From Delphinapterus leucas (Eukaryota; Chordata; Mammalia; Artiodactyla; Monodontidae), in NCBI RefSeq assembly GCF_002288925.2, contig NW_022098076.1, forward strand, positions 65,533,987 to 65,597,986: a stretch of DNA of 64,000 nucleotides, in the 5' to 3' direction. Below the pieces are notes generated by a model that saw nothing but the letters and a program-made list of their open reading frames with translations, was not told where the DNA came from and ran no database searches. Each line of letters opens with the position of its first letter. Position 1 is the first letter of the stretch. The position numbers were made by a program, and so were the translations under genes. This document shows, piece by piece, positions 47,226 through 59,145 of this stretch.

Positions 47226-50200
47226 GAACTTATGTCATTTTTCACAACTGCTGAGCAACTTTTAGGACCAATGAAGAGGATAGGAAGCCCTCACTTAGCA
47301 CCTTGTGGCCAGCCTGCTCCCCTGGGGCCGCCCCCCTCCAGGCTGCTCCCTACCCCAGCACCCAGCACAGCATCACACCCACCCTTCCTTCTCTGCCTGG
47401 ATCCCAGGCCATCCAGGAGTAAGGTCGTCTCTTCGTGAAGACAGATTAGGGGAATGCCTATGCAACAACTCGTGAAAATGCCTATAAAAAGGGATTTTTT
47501 AAAAAATTTGGATGTGATTGTCCTTTACCAAGTATAGCAAAGCAGGAAGACATTATTTTTGTAAACAAACGGAATATAACAAAACAAAAATGCTGAGTGT
47601 GGTGGTAGATCCAGTGATGTTTCCATCTTTGTGCCCCTGTGCTTCTCTCTCCCCAACCACAGCGTTTGCCAATATGGGAATCATTTTTCGAATCTCAGAA
47701 AATGTCATCGGTGGGGCAAAAACGATGGCTCTACAGGGCAGGCCTGAGTGAGAGACTCAGCTCCAAGCCCCAGGTCTGCGCTATCTCCAGAGTTAGAGAG
47801 CAGGGGCTAGGGGTGGTTTTGTTATGCTAATAGCCCTTGTAGCTAATTGCCTTCTTGCTGCTCTCTCTGTTTTGGAGAAATCAGAAGGTGTTAAGCTGAA
47901 AAGAGTCGTAATTTATTTCCTTTGTGCTTTTCTGTGTTTTCCAAATTTTCTAGGATGGATATGAATTACTTGTGGAACCAAGTTGTTATTATTGTTATTC
48001 TTATTATTAATAAAGAGAATTGTGACGTGACAGCTACAGCTACCTCCCATAGCATCATTTCAAGCGCCCTGGAAAGATCTCCCTTGCCTCCTGCTACTGC
48101 TACTGCCAAAGATACTTTGAACGGAGAATGAGGAATTTCACTTCAATGAGCTAAAGCTTAAAGTTCAAAGGGCTTGACCAGAGGTGGGGGAGGACTTGTC
48201 TCTACATCACACCATGGTGTAAACGGCTAACATCTCGCTGGGCTGCACCCTGCTTAGCAGCTTAGGCCTCCTCTCTTAACTCTTGCCCCGTGGACCACCC
48301 TCTGGGCCATGTGGGTTGATTCCCCTCTCCCATTTCCCTGACAGAAAGCCAGCACCCGGCGATTGGTCATGGAATGGCAGGGGCAGTGCAATTGTAGAAA
48401 ACTGCTGTCTTGACTCCAACGAAGGCATGAATCTGGACTCTCTCCACAGCCTTAGAAAAGAAGGGCAGTCTCACACTCACCTGGGTGAGGAAACTTAATG
48501 GCCCAGAGGGGTCACCGCACGTCTCCTTTGGAAAGCTGTGCGTTGCAGCGTCCTAGCCCTCTCTGATGCACACAGGACATCCAATCACACCCCCAGCCCT
48601 GGGAAGGGAGAAGGAGGCATGGCTGGGTCAGCAGCTGGACTTAAGGCCAAGTCGGAGTCAGGAAATCAGGATTCCCCGGGTGTGCAAACTACTTCAGAGC
48701 CAGCCTTTATCCTTACATTGCTCCAGTCGGCAGGGGGCTCGCAGGCCTCCCAGCATAGCCCCCTGGGTTGTTACTGGAGCAGCTGAAGGACAGAGCTGGA
48801 AGCCACCGAATCCTGGCGCCAGGCTCCAGCTGCACCTTCCTCATCACCCAGGCTGCCTTAGCCAAGTCCTCATACCCCGGGAGCCTCCTTCAGGCTCCTT
48901 CCTGGCACTGGGAGGGCCACATACTTCGCTGGATGCATCATAGCCATGATCTGTGAATTATTTTGCTGCCTTATTTCCACCCCACATGCAGATTTGTTCA
49001 CATCCCTGAACATAAAGGACTCAAAGATCAAGAACCTAAATGACTATTAGGTGTATGTCTCATTGATTTTCTCCTCAGGGCCACTGAGCTGCAAAAAAAA
49101 TAAATACAGAAATAGCAAGCAACAGGGGCCTCATGCCAGGGAGGAAAACCTTAATCTTGGTTTTGTAGGTTTCTGTTTATATAGGAAAATTAATAAAGGA
49201 ACACAAAAAGATCAACTTTTCTACTTTTTAAGTTTTAGAAGTGTACCTAAAACCTTATCAAACACACAAGAATAAATATAGATCCCTCTTTATTACAGCT
49301 GGTTAAGGATGAGACGGAAAAAAATCCACAGGAAGGAGACACCTGGAATGATGAGAAGGAACAGGCCGGGGCTGACTGTGGGGCATCCAAAAGATATCCA
49401 AGGAGAAGCTGGGAGGGGTGGTGGGATAGTCAGTGAGAGAGAGAAGGGGCTCTGAGAACGACAGGAAAGACAATGGCCCCCTCTGACCGTTTCCCTGCCC
49501 TATGTCTGGGCTCCCCTCCCTGGCCGGTAACTCAGGAGCCCCGCCGCAGGCCCTTTGCGACGGAGCAACACTGCCATCTTGTGGGAAGTTTAGTTATTGG
49601 CGCTGCAGATCTTTTGAATCCCGTTGCCTTTTCACTACAGTGGGCACAATTTTCTGCAATTAAGAAAGAGGAGAGTGAAGCATCTTCGTTTTAGAAAACT
49701 TAGTGAGGTTCAAACACAATGAAAGGAAGGCCTGGAGATTTCCCTCAACATCATTCATCTCCTGCAAGTATCTGACTCTGTTTCTCTTCCAAATATCCGA
49801 CTTCAGGGTCGCGCTCTCCAACAGGGAGGGTTCTCTGCATCCAGCCCAGCCGCGCGCCCCTCAGAGGACACGGTGGCAGGGGCAGGGGACTGCCGGCGTG
49901 AAAGGGCAGCTGGGGGTTGGGGGGGGCAGGGGGGAGGTACGCCACAGAGATGGGAAGCGGCTTGACTTGGCTTTGGATTAAAAGTATTCAAACTTGGGCA
50001 GGAAGCAGTTGGGGCAGCAGCTGGATTCAGGCCCCAGAAGATGTGTTCTTTCTAAGGACAGTGTGGAATTCAGACCTATGGATTCCTTCCATGGTTTCTG
50101 GCATTGCTGAAAATAGTCCTAGACATGTTTCTTTGTTGCTATTTTATTGATAATACTGAACATTTGGTAACAGACTGAAGAGCCACATTGCCAATCAGTG

Positions 50201-50233
50201 GACCAGGCTGGAGCCATTAAAAACAATACTGGA
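47226..50233. other. No gene seen; mostly unique DNA with L1 scraps
   Basis: A short L1 3'-end patch lies at about 47880-47985 ('tgcttttctgtgttttccaa'). The rest is unique. G+C-rich parts at 48250-48950 and 49480-49960 carry overlapping open frames without a recognised domain. No splice-flanked coding exon could be supported. Confidence 0.45.
49573..49584 (-). promoter_or_regulatory. CTCF-like motif
   Basis: The minus strand reads CCACAAGATGGCAGTG. This matches the CTCF core CCASYAGRKGGC at 11 of 12 positions and has the downstream AGTG seen in many strong sites. Eye match only. Confidence 0.4.
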
Positions 50234-50580
50234 GGCTTCCCTGGTGGCACAGTGGTTAAGAATCTACCTGCCAGTGCAGGAGACACGGGTTCGAGCTCTG
50301 CTCCGGGAAGATCCCACATGCCGCGGAGCAGCTAAGCCCGTGTGCCACAACTACTGAGCCTGCACTCTAGAGCCCACGAGCCCAACTACTGAGCTTACGT
50401 GCCACAACTACTGAAGCCCACAAGCCTAGAGCCCATGCCTCGCAACAAGGGAAGCCACCGCAGTGAGAAGCCCGCGCACCGCAACTGAGAGCAGCCCTGG
50501 CTCGTGGCAACTAGAGAAAGCCCACATGCAGCAACGAGGATCCAACGCAGCCAAAAATAAATAAATAAATTTATTTTTTT
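50234..50580 (+). mobile_element. CHR SINE, long type
   Basis: Head 'ggcttccctggtggcacagt', B box 'gggttcgagctc', a long body with repeated 'ccacaactactgaagccc' units, and an AAATA tail. Flanks around 'taaaaacaatactggag' and 'taaaaacgctgtatggag' suggest an eroded TSD. Confidence 0.92.
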
Positions 50581-50819
50581 TAAAAACGCTGTATGGAGTC
50601 ATTGGCTTCTAATCTGTGCACTTTTCTGTGTTCGTGTGTTTTACTTCCATAAAAAGGATTACATTGAAAAATGATGCTGTGGAATATTTAATGGCATGGG
50701 TAAATACTCTCAATGCAATGTTAGATTTTAAAAATTCCAGTATGCTCTGTGTTATGTACTTGAATGTTGCTGAGAAAGCAAATCTTAAATTTTCTCACCA
50801 CAAAAAATAAATGGTGATT

Positions 50820-51320
50820 ATGTGACGGAGATGGAAGTGTTAGCTAATGCTATGTTGGTAATCATTTCGCAATATATAAAAGGATCGAATCAACATGTTG
50901 TATACAATCTTATATGTCAATTATAGCTCCATAAAGCTGGGAAAAAATCCGAATGTCATTATGGTTTGGATTTTTCTTTCTTACACTCACTTTTCGTTTG
51001 TGCTATCATATCATGTTTTATGTGTCCTTGTAAACCATGTGAAATTCATTCTGGAATAAAATAGAGAATTAATAAGTAAGGAAAATAATGTTTAAAATAG
51101 ATGTCCCACTCCAAAATTTATACATGCATGTGGAGAGAGAGAGAGAGGAAAGAGGAACAAGGGCATACAACAATCATCGACATCGCAGCCATCTCTAGTT
51201 AGGGATTGCTGGTCATTTTAATTTTATTTACTTAATTTTGTTTACATTTCCTGGGTTTTCTACACTGAATAGGTATTACTTCTTAAATCAGAAAAATAGT
51301 CAATGTTTTAAAGGAAATGA
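50820..51320 (+). mobile_element. L1M 3' end fragments
   Basis: Two patches: 50850-50945 ('ggtaatcatttcgcaatata', 'tatgtcaattatagctccat') and 51190-51300 ('cctgggttttctacactgaa', 'taggtattacttctt'). Each looks like an L1M 3' terminus; the sequence between is unassigned. Confidence 0.55.
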
Positions 51321-51574
51321 GTTTCTGCACTAGCCCTGCCATCCCACATCCCATCACTTGTCTCACAGGCCAGGTGGGCCAGGCCGACCCTCTTCAATCA
51401 GATCAGAGACATCGCGGGACGTTCAGCTGGCTGCAGAAAATATCCCTTGCTTCCAGCGGCCTCCAGTACCAGCGTTAGAGCAACTGCCTAATGAACCAGC
51501 TGGGTCCAGCAGAGAAGGAAACCTCTGAAGCCGTTATGATCCCTTATCGACTAATACAAGTGGGTTTATGGGTG

Positions 51575-51725
51575 CAGTGTGACGCTTCTGAGCTGAGCCT
51601 GCAGGCGGGACCCCCGAAAGACATCCTCACTCTGTCTTTGACTAACTCTCGACTTGGAGCAAGTGACCTAACTTCTCAATTCCCTCATGTGAAAAGTAGA
51701 GCTCTAATTAACCATCAGACTTCTC
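51575..51725 (+). mobile_element. MIR SINE fragment
   Basis: Contains 'gcaagtgacctaacttctca' and 'attccctcatgtgaaaagta', the MIR core. Confidence 0.65.
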
Positions 51726-53134
51726 AAGGTGGCTGAGAAGGGAAACGCGTTAGGCTGCACCGTCTGAAATTGCTGCTTTCACAGGTCAAAAGTGAGCAAA
51801 TGTGGCAGTTTCTTGTGGTTCATCCTCCACGTGGCCAGGGCTTAGCACAGTGCCTGCTCGTGGCCAGAGCCCCTCATCTTTGGGGTGATCCTACCCCCAT
51901 TTCACAGATTGGGTTGTAAGGGTGGGAAGAAAGGGGGGCTGCAGGGGGGTATTGGGGAGGAACGAGGCGAATGGGAGGTGAAAGCTCTGGAAACACAGCG
52001 TTGCCAAAAGCTGGTCCCAGCCTCCCGCTTGTCATCTCAAGGCCACCTCCCAACGCCCCCCCCCACACCCCTTACCCTCCTGACCTCGTTAAAGTTACTT
52101 CCACATGGCAGAACTCCCCCATCCAATCTGAGTCCCAACGGACCCACCTTTTGACCCCAGAGGGCTAGCGTCAGGACAGGAACCCTGAACCCTCCACCTC
52201 CATCTCCCTTTGGACACAGGGGGCCAAGGTGGCGGTATATGCTTCTTCGCACAGGGGAGAAGATGCAGGGGCTGTAATTTAAGCAGCCTGGGTGTGATGC
52301 TCCCCTCGGCCCTAATTAACTCAGTTGCTGTGAGCTCCATTGCACTGGGCGCTGAGAGACCAAGTCCGAGGAGTGGGGAGCCACTGGAAGCATTGTTGGG
52401 GTGCAGGGAAGGAGGAAGCCACCACTAGACAACCAGTTAGGGCCATTTGTTGCCAGGGGGTAATACAAAGTTGGGTGTTTCCTTTAGATATCAGATTCTG
52501 AATCAACGTTCTTTTCTAACAAAAGGTCTGCAGGCTCCAGCCAGAGCTGCCGATGCCCCCGCCCCTCTGATAAGGACTTTGGGTTTCTCAGTGCCATCCT
52601 TCAAACTCCCATCTAAATAGGAGCACAGGGGCTTCCCTGGTGGTGCAGTGGTTGAGAGTCCGCCCCCCGATGCAGGGACATGGGTTCGTGCCCTGGTCCG
52701 GGGAGATCCCACATGCCGCGGAGCGGCTGGGCCCGTGAGCCGTGGCCGCTGAGCCTGCGCGTCCGGAGCCTGTGCTCCGCAACGGGAGAGGCCACAGCAG
52801 TGAGAGGCCCGCGTACCGCAAACAAACAAATAAATAAATAAATAGGAGCACACAGCTGGTGCACTGGGCGTTACAGGAGAAGGAAGATGGGGGTCAGGAT
52901 AAGCAGTGACGGTGTCAGAGGCTCTTTCCTCCTTGGGTTATTTCTGTCAAGAATAGCACCTTCAATTCACATTAAAAAGAAGATCTACGTGGCTTGTTTC
53001 ATTTAATGCTCCAAACAGCTCTGTATGTAAGAGTGGTAAATGAACATATGGGGTCAGAAAAGCTGAGGGCCATTTCCAAGTCCAAGGAAATAGGTGAGAG
53101 AGCCAGGACCCAAACACACATCCACTGTTGCAAA
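51726..53134. other. No gene seen; unique DNA around one SINE
   Basis: Apart from the CHR copy at 52628-52838 no repeat is recognised. A C-rich run lies near 52055-52065. Open frames have no domain. Confidence 0.45.
52628..52838 (+). mobile_element. CHR SINE, short type
   Basis: Complete head, boxes and body; the tail is made of AAAC and AAAT units. The TSD TAAATAGGAGCACA is perfect (52614-52627 and 52839-52852). Confidence 0.96.
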
Positions 53135-53145
53135 AATCCATTCTC

Positions 53146-53515
53146 AAAAAAATGGCTCTGAAGAACCTAGGGGCAGGACGGGAATAAAGATGCAGACATA
53201 GAGAATGGACTTGAGGACATGGGGAGGGGGAAGGGTAAGCTGGGACGAAGTGAGAGAGTGGCATGGACATATATACACTACCAAATGTAAAATAGCTAGC
53301 TAGTGGGAAGCAGCCGCATAGCACAGCGAGATCAGCTCGGTGCTTTGTGATCACCTAGAGGGGTGGGATAGGGAGGGTGGGAGGGAGGGAGATGCAAGAG
53401 GGAGGAGATATGGGGATATATGTATACGTATAGCTGATTCACTTTGTTATACAGCAGAAACTAACACACCATAGTAAAGCAATTATACTCCAGTAAAGAT
53501 GTTAAAAAAAAAACC
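53146..53515 (+). mobile_element. L1 3' UTR-only copy
   Basis: About 370 bp holding only the L1 3' UTR. It starts at the A-rich tract that normally follows the ORF2 stop ('aaaaaatggctctgaagaac') and ends with a decayed poly(A) signal (AGTAAA) and an A tail. The TSD AATCCATTCTC is perfect (53135-53145 and 53516-53526). Confidence 0.95.
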
Positions 53516-53774
53516 AATCCATTCTCTTTCCAAATTGCCACAAATCTGAAGGAGAATAATTGTTCCAGATTGGAGATTCCCAAACTAGGGTGTCAGAGAC
53601 CAAATGATGGCAAGGACTACTTCCAAGTTATGGCAAGGAATCTGCTCGTTCAGAGGGGACATCAAATGTGGGCCATTAACTTGAAAAGACAGAAGTATGA
53701 CTGATATGCCTAATCAATCATTCATTCATCAATCCAACTGTTACGTCCCACTATTTTTCAAACATCTGTGGATG

Positions 53775-54110
53775 TTGTGATGATTAAGATACAATTTGTT
53801 GTATTGTTGCTTGCTATTGTCGTCTGGTTACTGTGGTAACAAGCAAGCCCCAAATTTCAGTGGCTTACAACAGCCAACATTTATTTCTTGCCCAGATTGC
53901 ATGGAGGCTGCAGGTTGGTTGAAGCTGGGTTCTGCTCTGCTCTGTGTGTCTCCCCGTTCTGGGACTCATCCTGAAGGAGCAGCCCCTACTGTGACGTGCT
54001 GCAGGAGACCTGGCCACACCAGGCAGTTGTATCTGAAGCTGCTGCCCATGTTGTGTCCCCACCACGGAGTGTGGCCACATCACCTACAGGGGACACAGGA
54101 AGCCTCTTAG
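53775..54110 (-). mobile_element. Possible MaLR-like LTR, antisense
   Basis: The wording 'aaatttcagtggcttacaac' and 'agccaacatttatttcttgc' resembles the antisense 3' part of old MaLR-type LTRs. It is diverged, and the ends are guesses. Confidence 0.4.
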
Positions 54111-54309
54111 GAGAGGGAACAAAGAATCATGAACAATAATGCAACCTACAACTTTGTAGATTTTCCCAATCGGCAAATACTAAAGGTAGAACTACGACGA
54201 GGAAGAATTCCTAGTCAAAAAATTGGGAGGCTCCCTCTGGAGGGGATAATTTCAAGTCTACCTCTAAATATACCAACTGCCCTGCTCCCCAAGTTCTATC
54301 AGTAATTTG

Positions 54310-54683
54310 CTTTTTGTTCGTTTGTTTGCTTTTTATAAATTTATTTATTGTATTTATTTATTTTTGGCTGCGTTGGGTCTTCGTTGCTGCACTCGGGCTT
54401 TCTCTAGTTTCAGCAGGGACTACTCTTCGTTGCGGTGTACGGGCTTCTCATTGCGGTGGCTTCTCTTGTTGCGGAGCACAGGCTCTAGGCGCGCAGGCTT
54501 CAGTAGCTGTGGCACACAGGCTTCAGCAATTGTGGCTCGCAGGCCCTAGAGCGCAGGCTCAGTAGTTGTGGTGCATGGGCTTAAGTGCTCCGTGGCATGT
54601 GGGATCTTCCTGGACCAGGGCTCAAACCCATGTCCCCTGCATTGGCAGGCGGATTCTTAACCACTGAGCTACCAGGGAAGACC
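54310..54683 (-). mobile_element. CHR SINE, long type, minus strand
   Basis: Inverted long CHR copy, T-rich tail on the left and head 'taccagggaagacc' on the right. The TSD TCTATCAGTAATTTG is perfect (54295-54309 and 54684-54698). Confidence 0.95.
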
Positions 54684-54698
54684 TCTATCAGTAATTTG

Positions 54699-56820
54699 TT
54701 ACATGAACCAGGAAGGAAGGCAGAGTTTCCAAGATGGAATTCAATATTTAAATATTGGTTTTAAGGTTCTAAGGTCAACCTTAAGCTGTCCCCACGTGTA
54801 TATGCCCTGAGGAACCTCTGAAGCAGCTTCAGGTGATGTAGGTCCATGGGAAATGCCATTCATTGGCCTCCCTAAAAGGATGCTACAAAATGACTTCTGT
54901 TGATCAAATCTAGGCCAAGAGTCTTACAAAATGGGACAGAATCTGAAGAAGACAGCCATTCAAGAAATATTTATATCATGCAATGCGAGACACAGAGATG
55001 AATAAGAAACGGTGCTCATCTCCGGAGACCTTGCAGGAGAGTGGAGTCCACCACCCAGCCTCAGCTGGTGAACAACACAAGGTCCAGGAGTTGTGGCCAA
55101 AGTTGCGCACGCCAAGTCAGTGACCACAAAGGACTAGCCATCTTGACTCCCAATCTCTTTCTCTTACCATATGCTTCCTTGATTAATGGACCTTCCATTC
55201 TAATTCCTTCATTTCATTCTGCATTACCTTTTCCTTCCCTACCACAAGGCAATGTGGTCCCCCTCCTTGGAAACAAAAGAGAAGTTGTGAGAAGAAACAA
55301 CGTGTACCCAGAAAGCAGGTGTCAGCTGTACATAACCCAGAGGCATCAAACAAGGAAAGAGAATCCAGGAATTTTTTAAAATTATGTAAATGATGAAAGC
55401 CGCCTTTTGCTACATCCTTTCCATCAGAACTCTTGGAGCATTTGTGGCTTTGATTAATGAGGCTATATCCAAGAGTGATATTCATGTTACCCAATAAAGA
55501 CACCATGGGGTTGTTCCCGGCTCAATTTTGACAACTTGCTCAATATTCAAACTGAGCTTTTTTTTTCCTTCTATCTTATCGGCCAGGTACAAAAGGATGT
55601 TGTTTAAATGAGAAAATCTCTTCGTTCCTGTACTGTTCTAAACTCAGTGGGTTCTCTTTTCAGCCAGGTGAGAAAAAGTTGCAATTTCAATGCAGAGAGC
55701 CCATCTGAATGCCCGCAGCCTGGGAGGTATAATGAACAAGCTTCAGTCTTGGATTGGTTCCCAGACCCGCAAGGCGAGAATGCTGTGGTGTCTAAACAGA
55801 AGTCCCTGGCTTTCTTTCAGTCCCTAGTCTTATTAGGTTTGACGCTCCTTTATTATGTTTTGTTCTGCATTTCGAAATCCCCTTTCTGAAGCATAATGCT
55901 GCAAACATGGGGTCTGCAGGCCCAAGACCATTGTCCCTCAGTCGCCATGGTAACCCAAGCGCATCCACCAAGCACTTTCCTCCGAATGAAATAACCAGCT
56001 GGGGCTCTGAGCTCACACCTTGCACGCACCCACCCCAGTCAGTGACTATCCCCACGGGGGTTTCGGTTTATGAGTCAGCGTTGGCAACAGCCGAAGGGGC
56101 CAGCACAACTCTGTTTTATCGACTTTATTAAAATACCTGGGATACACATTCGATTGCTATTTATTGTTGTTTCACCTGTGATGAGAGGGGGACTGCCAGC
56201 ACTTGACAAACAGGTTGAGAGGCTGTCAAGTTTCCCTCGGGTGTTGGTGGGTAACAGATGCCGAAATGTGGTTTCATAATAGCGTAATAAGACTTTGTAC
56301 TTTTACAGCGCCTTTCATCAGGGCATCTCCAAGTCCCTCATTAGTCCCCGCAGCGCCCTGGGAAGGAGGTAGGTGGTGAACACGTCCTCCCGACATGGCA
56401 AGCACAAGGCAAGGGGAGGCCTCCAGCTAGCTGCCTACACATAAACAGGACACGGATCCACAAATAGGCCATTGGAGCCCCTGTCTGATGGAGCTGCTCT
56501 AATCATGTAATTATCCCACCATCGTGCCCATCATTTGCATTTTTAATTCCACTGATTAAACTTACAGCTTCTGTTTAGGGAGACTTGTCTCCACACATCT
56601 CAACCGTCTGAATGCCTGTGGCTGGCCCTCTTATGCATTAACCAGGCATCCTGATAGAAAGATTGAGGAAAACATTCGCTTGGTCCCTCTGTAAAACAGC
56701 ACATGACCTATCCAAGCAGAATGGCATGGGAAATGGCAACGTCTATGGAAACACAAAACAAGACGTTCTGAACGCCCCCACGTCCACGAGAGAGAAACCT
56801 TCGTTAATCTCTCAGTCATC
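54699..56820. other. No gene seen; unique DNA
   Basis: No exon or clear repeat. A patch at 56285-56375 ('acagcgcctttcatcagggc', 'gccctgggaaggaggtaggt') looks like a very old interspersed repeat. The A/T-rich 56500-56600 stretch holds TAAT cores. Confidence 0.45.
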
Positions 56821-56835
56821 TAAAAACTTCCTCCC

Positions 56836-57818
56836 AGGGAACACTGTCTCCCTTCTACACTGTCGGTGGGAATGTAAATTGGTACAGCCACTATGGAGAA
56901 CAGTATGGAGGTTCCTTAAAAAACTAAAATTAGAGTTACCATATGATCCAGCAATCCCACCCCTGGGCATACATCCAGAGAAAACCATAATTGAAAAAGA
57001 TACATGCACCCCAATGTTCACTGCAGCATTATTTACAACAGCCAAGGCATGGAAGCAACTTAAGTGTCCATCAGCGGAAGAATGGATAAAGAAGATGTGG
57101 TACATGCATATAATAGAATATTTCTCACCATAAAAAAGAATGAAATAATGCCATCTGCAGCAACATGGATGGACCTAGAGATTGTCATACTGAGTGAAGT
57201 AATTCACACAGACAAAGAGGAATATCGTATGATATCGCTTATGTGGAATCTAAAAAATTGGTACAAATGAACCTATTTACAAAACAGAAATAGAGTCACA
57301 GATGTAGAAAACAAACTTATGGTTACCAAGGGGGAAGGGGGGGAATCAATAAATTGGGAGGTTGGGATTGACATATACACACTAGTATATATAAAATAGA
57401 TAACTAATAAGAAGTTACTGTATAGCACAGGGAACTCTACTCAGGACTCTGTAATGACCTATATGGGAATAGAATCTAAAAAAGAGGGGATGGGGCTTCC
57501 CTGGTGGCGCAGTGGTTGAGAGTCCGCCTGCCGATGCAGGGGACACGGGTTCGTGCCCTGGTCTGGGAAGATCCCACATGCCGCGGAGCGGCTGGGCCCG
57601 TGAGCCATGGCCGCTGAGCCTGCGCGTCCGGAGCCTGTGCCCCGCAATGGGAGAGGCCACAGCAGTGAGAGGTCCGCGTACCGCAAAAATAAATAAATAA
57701 TAAAAAAGAGGGGATGTATGTATGTGTATAACTGAATCACTTTGCTGTACAGCAGAAACTAACACAACATTGTAAATCAACCGCACTGCAATAAAAATTA
57801 ATTTAAAAACAATAAAAA
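56836..57818 (+). mobile_element. 5'-truncated L1, older 3' UTR type, with a SINE inside
   Basis: It starts in the ORF2 C-terminus (an open stretch to 57133 with the 'HCRWEC' Cys-rich region) and continues through a 3' UTR of the same older type as 31960-32243. The tail is A-rich. The TSD TAAAAACTTCCTCCC is perfect (56821-56835 and 57819-57833). The ORF2 stretch is a fragment only. Confidence 0.95.
57493..57700 (+). mobile_element. CHR SINE, short type, nested in L1
   Basis: Complete short CHR copy with an AAATA tail. The 16-bp TSD TAAAAAAGAGGGGATG is perfect (57477-57492 and 57701-57716), and the L1 3' UTR text continues directly after it. Confidence 0.97.
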
Positions 57819-57859
57819 TAAAAACTTCCTCCCCACCCCAAATCACATGTCATTCTCTA

Positions 57860-57995
57860 TTAAGAGTGGGTGGACCTTAGATGGTGTCTAACTCCAACAC
57901 CTCCACCTTCAGATGTGGAAACTGAACCCCGGAGGGATTTCCCAATTAACTCCAAGCCCCACAGCTAGTCAGTGGCAGAGGGGAGCTCAGAGATC
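57860..57995 (-). mobile_element. MIR SINE, minus strand
   Basis: The wording 'cttcagatgtggaaactgaa', 'ccccacagctagtcagtggc' and 'agaggggagctcagagatc' is the MIR core read backwards. Confidence 0.75.
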
Positions 57996-58104
57996 AAATG
58001 TTCCACCCAACTGGTTCACAACCCCCATCGATGTTAACTGGACGATCCTAAAAAAACTCACGTGGGAAGATTTGTACAGAGTGTGTTGCCCTTGAATAAT
58101 AGCA

Positions 58105-58205
58105 TACAAGCACCATGCTAACAGGGATTTTGTCTGTTTTGCTCCCAGCTGTATCCCAGAGAAGAGAACCTAGTACATAATGAACTCTCCATAAATGTTT
58201 ACCGA
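58105..58205 (+). mobile_element. L2 LINE 3' end
   Basis: The wording 'acagggattttgtctgtttt', 'cccagctgtatcccagagaa' and 'tccataaatgtttaccga' fits the L2 terminus. Confidence 0.7.
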
Positions 58206-58316
58206 TGGTGAAACATCTGCATTCATGCTACAATGGGCAAGGAATCAGAAAATCCATCTGAGCCTCCGTCTCTCCTTCTGTGAGATGAGGTCACCATCTA
58301 CTTCCTGCTTGGTTCG

Positions 58317-58660
58317 TGGGGCTCTGGATCTTACCATACCCTTTGCCTGGACAGGTTTTTCCCATTTAGAATTCAGCTCAAATGTCACCTCCTCAGAGAG
58401 GCCTTTCTCGACCTGCATGTTTATAGTTGACCGCTTTCATCCCAGCCATTCCTTTTCACTTTATTCCTTTTTATTCCCGTTTTATTTTCGTTGTGGTCAT
58501 TATGAATATTGCTCGTTCTACAACTCCCTCCCCCACTATGATATAAGCTCCATGGGGTCAAGGGTTTTTGTCTGTCTGGTTCACTACACTATTCCCAGGA
58601 CCTAGACCAGTGCCTGACATGTGGGAGATGCTCAATACATATTTGTTGAAGCAATCAGTA
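58317..58660 (+). mobile_element. L2 LINE, 3' region
   Basis: A good L2 match: 'aattcagctcaaatgtcacc', 'cagagaggcctttctcgacc', 'tataagctccatggggtcaa', 'cagtgcctgacatgtgggag' and 'ctcaatacatatttgttga'. The 136-codon frame in this region (58195-58605) is incidental. Confidence 0.92.
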
Positions 58661-59044
58661 TAGAATGAAAAACTACTGAAAGAGAAAGTGCTAAACATCA
58701 CAGAAACAGAAGTATTTGTTTCAAAACTAAAGATGTTTACTATTATTGTATTACCCATATTTATCAACATTAGCAGCAAACTGGAGCTTCTTACACCCTC
58801 TTTGGACTTAAACAAATTTCCAGAGTTGATATGTGTGTACAAAACACATCCCTACAATATCTTCCTTGTTCCAAGTGATCTCGCAGTTGGTGTTCTCGGT
58901 GTTTGTCTTGCCTCCGGGCTTTATTAATGTAATTATAGACTCAAGTCACCAGTTGGGTGTATAATTGGGTGGATGGGATTATCTATATAGAACTAATTGC
59001 TGAAAAGTAGGGCAGAGTCAGAGATGCCCAAGAAATCAGCTGGC

Positions 59045-59145
59045 CCCAACTGGTCCATTTTATAGATGTGGAAACTGAGGCCCTGGCAAGTTAAGGGATC
59101 TGCCCTCAGCCACCACATGGCTGATCTGGGGAGATATCGGAGGAC
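59045..59145 (-). mobile_element. MIR SINE, minus strand
   Basis: The wording 'ttttatagatgtggaaactg', 'aggccctggcaagttaaggg' and 'ccaccacatggctgatctgg' is the MIR core read backwards. Confidence 0.8.

Noticed and set aside
47025..47438. 137-codon open frame
   Set aside because: The first half is decayed L1 sequence and the second half is Pro-rich unique DNA; no domain or conserved start.
56663..57133. 156-codon open frame that looks like a coding gene
   Set aside because: From 56836 on it is the L1 ORF2 C-terminus; the first 58 codons are unrelated flanking DNA joined by the L1 insertion.
58195..58605. 136-codon open frame
   Set aside because: It covers the 3' region of an L2 element in a frame with no relation to the L2 protein.
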